Assembly (NCBI GenBank): GCA_028753945.1
Contig: JAPNXP010000013.1
Coordinates: 5,209,501 to 5,273,500 of the forward strand
Origin: Hexactinellida sp. DTS-2022
Lineage: Eukaryota; Porifera; Hexactinellida
DNA length: 64,000 bases
Direction: 5' to 3'
Shown: positions 25,163 through 37,100 of the stretch, in pieces
Layout of the letters: each line of letters starts with the position of its first letter
Numbering within the stretch: position 1 is the first letter of the stretch
The notes under the pieces: model-generated
Seen by the model: only the letters and a program-made list of their open reading frames with translations
The model's database searches: none
What the model was told of the DNA's origin: nothing
Made by a program: the position numbers and the translations under genes

Positions 25163-28100
25163 ATGAGTGCCACTCGTCGCTGCTGGACACACATAATTAT
25201 TCGGTCGAACAGTTGGTGTATTTCCAACTCGACAGGGTCTACGGGGTGTATCGGGTCAGGAAATCGAACTGCCATTTTGTTATTATTTGCTAGTTAGCTA
25301 GTTAGTGCTATGGAAAGGAAAGTAGTTTGTTAGTAGAATGCTATAGAGAATGTGTCTCGTATCTTATAGCAGAGCTAGGTGGTGGAACTGAGTGGAATGT
25401 GGCATCTGTTTGTGTGCCGCCTCTTCTGATGCACATGGTGACTCCATCCAGTCAGGAATGTAGTGAAAGGAAATACTTTCATTTGTGAGTAATCTCACAG
25501 TTCTGCTAGGATACCAGATAGCTCAAATGGAATGTGGCACAACCCAGTGCAAAGTACGAATTACTTTCTTAGCTTAGAATCAAATTTCTTACTTAGTTAC
25601 CAATGGAATGCAAGTTGTACTTATCTACTCAGAAATAATTTTATTCGCTTTTTTTGTCACCATCATGCCACTGCGTGTCCCTGTCTATGAATATAAAGTT
25701 AGTTCCAGTTCCAATATAGAGTTCCATAAATAGGGCACAAAATCAAAATTAAATAGACATAAAAAGTAAATAATTTAGAAGGTAGCGTTCGGTTCTACTA
25801 TCTCGCATATATACTGTACTTCCTTGTTATGAAACCAAGAGTAGGTATTGTCCCAGTACAGTATGTAGGTGCCAGGTGTCGCACACATAATGTCTCCTTT
25901 CTCGGGAACCACTTGGGAGTCGCATCTCTGTAGGGCACGGACACAATTCAGTTCGGTTAAGTGGCAGGGCACCACTTCATCTGGTGGTTGGTAGTAAATA
26001 GCAAAGTTTATGTCGTAACTTTCTGTTTGGAAAATCCAGCATAAAATAGCCTTGGGCTGTGTCACTGTAATTGGAACCTGGGCAGATGACCTTGCTGGAA
26101 CTGGAACTAAAGTTAGTTCCGATTGTCTCTCGTTTTCTAGAATGTTCTTTAGATAGTATCGCTCGGGGATGATCCCTCCCATGCCCAGTGTGTCCGTGCA
26201 GAATGTGTCGGGGTGGCAGGCTGTGCCACCATAGCACTGTGGCAACTGGTCCGGTGCTATGTAACGTCTCAATTTCGTCTCGCATTCGTTTAAACGAATA
26301 AACTTAATTTTTTTCTTAGTTCCTTCGTCAACAAAATGACTCGCAAATTCCCAACCCACATGAAAAAGCGGTGAATTTGTTATGATGAAAATAAGTGCCA
26401 ATGTTTCGGGATAATTGTCTTCTGACGCTCGAATGATTGATTTGAATATTAGCATCGAGCGTGGGTGGAAATGGTGTATCCCAAGGCCTTCTAAATCAAC
26501 CACTAACACAATACTATCAATCCTCCTGCCCCATTTACAACTTGCTTTTTCCAAAAGTACTTGCGTTTGCACGCTGCTTTTCTGCAGGTGTCTAATTTGT
26601 TCAAGTTTGCTTGTACATTGAGTCAATCCTTTTAAATCGATTCTTCCAAACCGATGGTATTGGACCGGATGTCCTTCCCTGTCCTCCCCAAAAGTCCCGT
26701 GTGGCAAATATTTCACCATCACTTCTGGCACCTGCCACTGGTCGATATAATCGAGACCATTCTGCTCCAAATATTCCGTGTTTCTACGAATCATTTTTTC
26801 GGTTTTGTGTATATTTAGTTTACGCGCTTGCAGCCACTTTATGAGGTAGTAGTCGTTGTCGAAATGCGGTCGCTCTTGTAACACGTCTTGAATCAATTCC
26901 CGGAGGTCCAATAGTGCTTGTTGCTCAACTTTTGTGAACTCTTGGGTATCAATTGGCTCCGGAAAATTTGTCGCCATTTATTGTTTATAAATTCTAAACA
27001 CAATCTTATTAATGTTTGTATTTTTGATTTTCTTTAATTAGCAGTATTTGTTTGTAATTTTTAACACTTATTTATTCACACCTTATCACCTACGTACATG
27101 AAGTATACTATAATTTATTGAGCCATCGTTACTTATGTAATAATTAAAGTTAAGCATAGCCTACTGAATATTATGTTTATTCACTACAGAAATAAGATAT
27201 GTCGAGTTTTCAGTTGGTTAACTAACAAGGCACAAATATGAGTCAATTCGATTCATTTCGGTTACAAATGAGTACATATCTACATTAAATTAAATACCAG
27301 CATAATACTACAGAAATGAGCAAAATACTACTTGCAAACATTTCCTGTATTTAAACAAAACAAATCTAAAATTGCAGCTTTGCCTACAGAATTTTCTTTT
27401 TGAGGCACTACACTTGGTGGTTGTTAGTGGTAGTGCCTCCAAAAGAACATTCTGTCGGTACAGATGTAATTTTAGATTTTTCGTAACGTCATCATGACTA
27501 TATAGGGTTAAACCATTTCAGAAAGGTGTTTCGGAATGAAACGACCCTTATTGTGTTGTAAGTTCCCTTTTATCCCACTTAATTTCAGAGATTTTCAAGT
27601 TTCAGTGTAATATTAAACGCGATTTTTTGTGCACGTTGGGTGTTCACCAAACGCCAACCAACTCACTTGAAATATAGAATTCGCAAAATTGTACAAAAAA
27701 CTCATTTTTTGACAATGTCATCATCACCTCAAGGCGTTATGACCGATTTGAAGAGGTAGTACGTGGCATAAGGTTCAATTGATAAATCGGAAGTTTGAAT
27801 ATATCATGCATTTTATAATTTGTATTTATTAAGTACGAGCCCTTCGGTCTCGGTCGCTTTGCGACCGTGCTACGCACCTCAAGTTAACGGCCGCTATGCG
27901 GCCTTACTCCTCACCCTTCTGCCATGGAAAATGGTAGAAAGGGACGTTATATAGATCCCTATATAAGATTTCCATTTTTTAACTTGTTTTTCATATTCTA
28001 AATTTATAAACGCGAAATTCGTGATCAGCATACTTGTTTACCTATAATACCCGGTGAAAGCTAACTTCTAGGTTGATTTTTAATTTAATCAATTTGTTTT

Positions 28101-31100
28101 CCTATTTTTGTAAACAACAACAACAAATATTCATATTATAAATTTGTAAATGCGAAATTCGTGTTCAGCATACTTGTTAACCTATAATACCCGTTGGAAG
28201 CAAACTTCAAGGTTGATTTTGAATTTCATTAATTTGTTTACCTATTTTGAGTAAACAACAACAACAAATATTCATATTATAAATTTATAAATGCGAAATT
28301 CGTGTTCAGCATACTTGTTTACATATTATAACATTTGAAAGTTAGTGAATATCTCATATATTTATGCGGTTTCTATCCCCCCGTCACTTTAATACAATCC
28401 GGACAAACAAACACACACACACACAACAATCGAGATTTAATAATATAGATATATTTATTAAGTATATAAATTATTTAATTTATTAATTTAACAATAGTCA
28501 ATAAATTTAATTAGACCAAGTAAATTCCTTTATTTTATTTTATTAGGCTAATTAGCTCTAATTAGCCCTTTGTAATACAATTCTATTTTTATTAAATAGA
28601 ATCCGCCTACTAGACACGGATGGTATAATGAAGCATAATCAATTATACCAAATTAGCATCTCGTTTCGGAATACGTACTACTTTATGCTTGAAATTTATT
28701 CAATTTTAACTACATTACACTAGAATATACCAATATTATTAAACCACAATATACCACTTATATTTCAAGTCTTAACGGACTTTATTGTGTCACTAGGTGT
28801 CCAATTGTGTCACTCCTGCCAGTATTTGTCCTTTTGTTTGTTAGCAATTTCCTATAGTTATTATATAGTGTCAGAATGTGTCCTAATTGTGTTGCAATAT
28901 TAGAAGTGTTAATGGTTTATATTTTTATAAATTTTGTATGCTTAGTTATTTATTCCTCAGATGGTATAAATTGTGTCCCCAGCACACTAAATAGGACACA
29001 TTTGTGACACCATCATGCCACTGTATAAGAATATAAAGTTAGTTCCAGTTCCAATATGGGGTTTCATAAGGGTCAGTGTAAAAAATCTAAAAATAGAAAA
29101 AATAGAAAAAATAGAAAAATCGAACTACCTAAAAAGTAAATAATTTAGAAAGTAGAGTTCGGTTCTACTATCTCGCATATATACTGTACTTCCTTGTTAT
29201 GAAACCAAGAGTAGGTATTGTCCCAGTACAGTATGTAGGTGCCAGGTGTCACACACATTATGTCTCCTTTCTCGGGAACCACTTGGGAGTCGCATCTCTG
29301 TAGGGCACGGACACAATTCAGTTCGGTTAAGTGGCAGGGCACCACTTCATCTGGTGGTTGGTAGTAAATAGCAAAGTTTATGTCGTAACTTTCTGTTTGG
29401 AAAATCCAGCATAAAATAGCCTTGGGCTGTGTCACTGTAATTGGAACCTGGGCAGATGACCTTGCTGGAACTGGAACTATCTTTAGTTCCGATCGTCTCT
29501 CGTTTTCTAGAATGTTCTTTAGATAGTATCGCTCGGGGATGATCCCTCCCATGCCCAGTGAGTCGGTGCAGAATGTGTCGGGGTGGCAGGCTGTGCCACC
29601 ATAGCACTGTGGCAACTGATCCGGTGCTATGTAACGTCTCAATTTCGTCTCGCATTCGCTTGGACGGATAAACTGCATTTTTTTCTTAGTTCCTTCGTCG
29701 ATAAAATGACTCGCAAATTCCCAAGCCATATGAAAAACCGGCGAATTTATTATGACAAGTATAAGCGCTACTGTTTCCGGATAATTATCTTCTGACGCTT
29801 GAACAATTGCTTTGAATATTAGCATCGAGCGTGGGTGGAAATGGTGTATCCCTAGACCTTCTAAATCAATCACTAACACAACTTTATCAATCCTCCTACC
29901 CAATTTACAACTTGCTTTTTCCAAAACTAAATCCGATTGTACGCTACTTTTATGCAGGTGTTTCATTAGTTCAAGTTTGCTTGTAGATTGAGTCAATCCT
30001 CGTAAATCCGTCCTTCCAATCCGATTGTATTGGACCGGATGTCCTTCCCTGTCCTCCCCAAAACCTCCGTGTGGCAAATATTTCACCATCACCTCTGTAA
30101 ACTGCCACTGGTCGATATAATCGAGACCATTCTGCTCAAAATATTCCGTGTTTCTACGAATCATTTTTTCGGTTTTGTGGATGTTTAGTCTACGCGCTTT
30201 CAGCCACTTTATGAGATAGTAGTCGTTGTCGAAATGCGGTCGCTCTTGTAACACGTCTTGAATTAATCCCCGGAGGTCCAATAGGGCTTGTTGCTCCACT
30301 TCCTTGAACACACGGGTTTGAATTGGCTCCGGAAAAGGTGTCGCCATTTGTTTTATAAATTCTAAACACACTGACTCTTATTTCTATATAATGTTTGTAT
30401 TTATGGTTTCCTTGAATAATGAATAGTGTTTGCTTGTTGCCTCATGGTAACTCTACTATTACATGAATTCGACAATGATGGATCAATAAAATTATAGTCT
30501 ACTTGATGTAAGTGATAAGGAATAAATAGGTGTTCATGAGATAACAAGCAAACACTATTCATTATTCAAGGTAACCATAAATACAAACATAAATAGAAAT
30601 AAGGGTCAGTGTGTTTAGAATTTATAAACAACAAATGGCGACACCTTTCCCGGAGCCAATTGATACCCAAGAGTTCACAAAAGTGGAACAACAAGCCCTA
30701 TTGGACCTCCGGGAATTGATTCAAGACGTGTTACAAGAGCGACCGCGTTTCGACAACGACTACTATCTCATAAAGTGGCTGAAAGCGCGTAGACTAAACA
30801 TCCACAAAACCGAAAAAATGATTCGTAGAAACACGGAATATTTGGAGCAGAATGGTCTCGATTATATCGACCAGTGGCAGGTGCCAGAAGTGATGGTGAA
30901 ATATCTGCCACACGGAGGTTTTGGGGAGGACAGGGAAGGACATCCGGTCCAATACAATCGGTTTGGAAGGCTCGATTTAAAAGGATTCTTTCAAGCTACA
31001 ACCAAACTTGAAATGTTTAGATACATGCAGAAAACTAACTTACAATCGGAAGTACCTTTGGAAAAAGCAAGTTGTAAATTGGGTAGGAGGATTGATAGCA

Positions 31101-34100
31101 TTGTGTTAGTGATTGATCTAGAAGGCCTCGGGTTACACCATTTCCACCCACGCTCGATGTTAATAATCAAATCAATCATTCGAGCGTCAGAAGATAATTA
31201 TCCCGAAACATTGGCCCTCATTTTAATCATCATAAATTCGCCGGTTTTTCATATGGCTTGGGAATTCGTGAGTCATTTTATTGACGAAGGAACTAAGAAA
31301 AAAATTATGTTTATTCGTCCAAGCGAATGCGAGGAGAAATTGAGACGTTACATAGCACCGGATCAGTTGCCACAGTGCTATGGTGGCACAGCCTGCCGCC
31401 CCGACACATTCTGCACCGACTCACTGGGCATGGGAGGGATCATTCCCGAGCGATACTATCTAAAGAACATTCTAGAAAACGAGAGACAATCGGAACTAAC
31501 GATAGTTCCAGTTCCAGCAAGGTCATCTGCCCAGGTTCCAATTACAGTGACACAGCCCAAGGCAATTTTATGCTGGATTTTCCAAACAGAAAGTTACGAC
31601 ATAAACTTTGCTATTTACTACCAACCACCAGATGAAGTGGTGCCCTGCAACTTAACCGAACTGAATTGTGTCCGTGCCCTACAGAGATGCGACTCCCAAG
31701 TGGTTCCCGAGAAAGGAGACATAATGTGTGCGACACCTGGCACCTACATACTGTACTGGGACAATACCTACTCTTGGTTCCATAACAAGGAAGTACAGTA
31801 TATATGCGAGATAGTAGAACCGAACTCTACTTTCTAAATTATTTACTTTAGGTAGTTCGATTTTTAGATTTTTTCTATTTTTAGATTTTTTACACTGACC
31901 CTTATGAAACCCCATATTGGAACTGGAACTAACTTTATATTCATATACAGTGGCATGATGGTGTCACAAATGTGTCCTATTTAGTGCTCGCGACACAATT
32001 TATACCATCTGAGGAATAAATAACTAAGCATACAAAAATTAATAAAAATATAAAACATTAACACTTATAATAACGCGACACAATTAGGACACATTCAGAT
32101 ACTATAATAACTATATGAAATTTCTTATAAACAAAAGGACAAATAGTGGCAGGGGTGACACAATTGGACAACTAGTGACACAATAAGGTCAGCTAAGGAC
32201 ACAATGTGTCTCTTGGTTAGATAAAAATCACATTTTACAAATTTGTATAATCCATGTCTATAATTCAAAAAATGTTACACTAAACCCCCATTTTATTTTT
32301 CATTGGATTTACCATAAAATTCTGCGTCTGATGGGTTAATGAGAATTTTCATATTGAATTTTTGTTTAACACCTATTTATTCACACATTATTAATTAACA
32401 CCTACATGAAGTTTGCTAGAATTATTTTGAGCTGTCATTGTCGTCTACACACTTATGTAATAAATAAAGCTAAAAGTTGTTAATATATAATTGTTTACTA
32501 ATTTCTTTTAAGACCTTAGTTACCATTACATTCAATTGGAATATACTTTAAGACCTTGTAATAGGAAATTCTTGTCCAAATGTTTCTAAATTGAACTATA
32601 CTATTTATAGGTAGAGTTCCATTTAGTATGGTGTATAAAGTGGTTTAACACCTCTAAATTAGTGCCACATTTATAACAACATTATTCCTAGGTTAGCAAT
32701 AAAGGTCTCATTTCCTTTGGCAAACCATTCACTTCTCAATATCCCGAAATTTTCCCTGGATACTCAACGCTCACAAGGAATGCGTATATAATAGCTCCAT
32801 TCTGGGCTGACATCGATACCACATTCCTGGGCGAGGTGTCATGGCAACTGCACACCGATTCGACACTTTTGAGCCACCTCAGTTCCCTAGTTGTCACATA
32901 TGCAGGAGGTGTTAGTGGCTTTAGTGCCACAATTGGTTTGGTGGTGACGTGGCATAAAGTTAGACCTTTTCCGGCCCATGGTGGTGTGTTCTATAGGTGT
33001 CTTCTGATTGGTCAGAACTATATGCCCGCTTGTACTCAGGTAGGACATGTATTTATTTTGAGAATCCTTATATAGAGCTCAGCTTTGTAGAGTTCAGATT
33101 TTTTCCCATACTAAAAGCCCAGGCTTACTTTCTAAAGGTCAATTTCAAACTTTGGATAAAAACTGACCTTTCTCAGTGCCTGAATACACATACTGAGAAG
33201 CTGAACTCTACTAGAGCTGAGCTCTATATAAGTAATTTCTTTTTTTTTAGTTCCAGTTTCCAAATTGGATACTACATCATATACTTATATACATTGAACT
33301 CTCGTTATAACAAAGTGCTTGGGACCTGTAAATCCCTTCGTTATATCCAGATATTCGTTATAAGCTGATAGTAATTTAGTTCTCTGGGGTAAATCTCCAT
33401 TTCGTTATATCGGGAGTTTACTGAACTAATAGTATTTCAAAATAGTATGTACCCCTAGAACAGCTATTCTTATGCTTTAATGGTTCTATTTCACTATATA
33501 TATATTGTTTAGCACAACACATTTCAAGCAGTTGTCCTATCAGATGCCAGCGTTAACACATATGTTCTGTATGCGTATAATTGCGAGGATTTCCATTGGT
33601 CGAGCGCTCCATTCGATGCTGCAATAGGATTTAATGCAGGTGGCACATTCTACAATAACCACTTTCACAGTACAACTAATGACGTCAATTTGGTATGCCA
33701 CTTTTGTCCTTGTGTATACAGTATACTCTGTTAATAGGAACACCAGGGGACCGTCTTATTATGTTCGTATTATCCGGAATTCGTATTAACCGGAGTCACT
33801 TGCATGCATTTGTATAGGCTAGGGGAATTAAACTTTGTATTCCTAATTAACCGATAATAAAAAATTCCGGTTAATACGGACACTATATATATTCAGTCCC
33901 ATTCAAAGACTTTTCCAATACAATTGATATTGGTTAATACGAATTCCGGATAAGGCGAACACATTTTGACGGTCCCCTGGTGTTCCTACTAACGAGGTCC
34001 TACTGTATATTGTACAGTAGACTCGGTTATAACGTACCTGGGTGACTGTACACATATTTAGGTGCCGTGTGTGAATAGTGCGAGTAGCATTTATCCTCAG

Positions 34101-37100
34101 ACAGTGGTTGGCTACAGAATCAGTTCCACGCCTGGAGAGGTGCCAACTAAGACACAAGCTGAAATGTGTCGCGACAGAATAGCAGCGGATGTGGCACATT
34201 CTGCCACTCCTGCTGGGGAGGTGTTGCCACCTACTTTCCTATTAAGGTATACCTGGCTACAAGTGTTATACAGCCATTGTAAATACGCTCCTAATCCTGG
34301 TCTGATCCAATGTCGGCACAGCTGTAATTTTAGACTTTTCACTCAATTATTTTACAATATTTTCTTTGGGAGGCACTACTAATCAACCAACCACCAAAAT
34401 ATAGTGCCTCATAAGCGGTCGGCACAGCTGTAATTTTAGATTTTTCAATCAGTTACCTTACAGCATTTTCTTTTGGAGGCACTACTAATCAACAAACCAC
34501 CAAAATAAAGTGCCTCCAAAGGGCATGCTGTCGGCACAGCTGTAATTTTAGATTTTTTTTAGGAGCTGTCCTCTTGATTTAATATCTGCTCAAATCGACC
34601 TTCGCTTTTTCCTCCACTCAGCTGCGCCACTTTGTTTCACACCTCTGTATCCAGCTGATGACAACCAATCGATTCTCTGCTGCTACTCCCTAGCAACCGG
34701 CACATTCCTTTCTCACCTTTCCACATTCCTGAGATACTCGCCACTGGCAGAAACACTTTATGCCACTTATGAAAGTGGTTTCTTCGATCTGTGTTGTGCT
34801 TCCAGATTGACTTGTGTGGAATACTATGTCGTGAGACCACAAGTGGCAGTGGGCTCTCCGAATAGTGTCGCTTTTTCAGGTGGCTTTGGGGATCCACATT
34901 TCACGACTTTTGATGGATTTGAGTACACATTCAATGGAATAGGCAAGTTCTGTGTATAACAGTTTTACTTCCATGACATAATGATATATAACTGTATTAA
35001 TATAACCATATTATAACGTTACTTAATATTATGAATGCAATCTATAGTTACATATTAACATTACAGTTAATAATAATGCTTTGTACTTTGTGTAATATGT
35101 AGTTAACTAATATGAAATGATGTTGTTGTTCTTGTTTGTTTGTTTGTTTATCATTTGCATAATATTCAGTAAACATAAATTGTGGCAATAAAGTGGTTTA
35201 TTAAACTGTTATTATAACTTACTAAACCATTTATTAACCGAGTTCTAAAATATAATATAGTATAATTATATTACAGTCGACTCCGCTTAATAGAGTCACC
35301 TCGGGACCAGGTTACTTTGACCCGATTAAGCGGGGAAATCTATTAACCGAAAATATTTTAAGCCAAACTGTAATTCTGTCCTATAAATCCTATGAAATTT
35401 GACCCGATTAAGCGGATATATCTATTAACCGGTGGTTCTATTAAGCGGAGTCTACTGTATTATTGTTGTTATTATTATTGTTGTTATTTACTTTAGGTGA
35501 ATATATTCTAACCAAATCTGGTGGTTCATTTGAGGCACAAATTCGCACCACTCAGCTCGACACTTTAGGCGCCACTTACACCTCTGCGATTATCCTGAAA
35601 TCTCAAACTTCAGATTTGCTCCAGTTCGAAATAAGTGGCTCTGCCATTAACACCTATACAACTGGTCGCCAATTAATCTCATCGATACCAAACATTCCTC
35701 AGTTCATTTCTGTTGCCGGGTACAAACTATCCCTCAAACCAACCAATGAGATTATAGCTGTGCTTACTTCCGGTATCACTTTTGAAGTGACACTTAAATC
35801 CGGAATTCTTAATTTCGCTATTTCTTTGCCAGTTTTGTACCGAGACACATTGAGTGGTCTACTCGGGAATTGGAACGGAAATATCACTGATGACAACACA
35901 GATTCCAGTGGCGCTTTGGTTGATTTATCGCTGCTTACTCCTTATGGAAGAGAAGTGGCAGTCGACACATTTGGGAAATCCTGGGCCGTCACAGGTGTTA
36001 CAAGTCTGTTTATGTATGTCGCCTCTGAGACGAGTGCCACTTATAGTGACACCAGTTTTGTTCCTGTTTTCTATAGCAATCTGACTGGCAATGTTAATGC
36101 CACTATTGTGAGTTATACAAGGGTCGTATGTACAGTCGAAACCGGTTTTATAACTACAGTAGAACCTCGTTAGTACGGACACGGTTATTACGAAACTCCG
36201 GTTAATTTGTAGCACATTTTGTGACACATTTATGACATATTTTGTAACATATTTTGACACATTTGTGGCACGTTTTATAACACATTTGTGGCACATTTGT
36301 AACATATTTTGACACATATATAACACGTTTAATAACATATTTATGACACATTTACTGGAGTATGTTTATAGGTTTGTGGCAGTTCTATTCCCTGTCTGTA
36401 CGACTACTTAGTGGCAGGCGACACAATCGCCACTGACACCTTAGCTGCTCAGAAGCGAGTGGCATACCTCCAGGAAGTTAGTTCCGGTTTACCTCCTATT
36501 CTGCAGCTTAGAAATGGAACTATAGATCTGGAAGTTCGGGTCGGGGTTTGGTACTACTTTCTGTTCGAAGTGTTTGACTCAAATGGAGTGTTTGTTGTTG
36601 GTTACAGCTCTGGTCTGTCGACAATAGAGTTAAACCTATTCAACAATCTGACTGAATTCCGGAAGTTCTACGTACTTAAGTTCCGGTTGTTAGAGGCGGA
36701 GAGAAATGTGGCGTTTGGTGTCACTGTGTGGGCGCAAAGTGGAACTATGTTGGTAGTTGGTTTCAGTTTCGTTCTGAGTGTTTGTGACTGTAATTTTGGA
36801 GTTTGTTCCGATTCAGTTTTAACTCTGGAAGATTATTTTCTCTCCTACGCCAAATTATCTTGTGTATGCAACCCAGGTAAATTGTGTTGTTGTTGTTGTT
36901 GTTGTTATTATTATTATTATTATTATTATTACAGTAGATGCCGGATATAAGAACACTGGTTATAAAAACATTATATTGGAAAACTGTTGCCATATACCCT
37001 ATATACTTTATGTCGGTTATAAGTACATTATATGCAGTTCCCGACGATGTTCTTATAACCGGCATCCACTATACTATTGTTTTTGTTATTACAGTAGTGT

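Larger units (their letters stand above)
28774..32210. repeat. Large palindrome with about 1.7 kb arms carrying two SEC14-like genes
   Basis: The left arm (about 28774-30450) and right arm (about 30530-32210) are inverted copies centred near 30490. They match across the genes, the short 5' leaders (TTTATAAATTCTAAACACA and its complement), the outer flanks (TATTTATTCCTCAGATGGTA versus TACCATCTGAGGAATAAATA) and beyond. Arms have diverged by point changes and small gaps, so this is not a recent assembly artefact. The spacer is under 100 bases. Confidence 0.85.

Noticed and set aside
25977..31635. Three 102-residue alternative frames in the SEC14-like genes
   Set aside because: They are the same shadow frame repeated in three paralogous copies, and the main frame carries the known domains.
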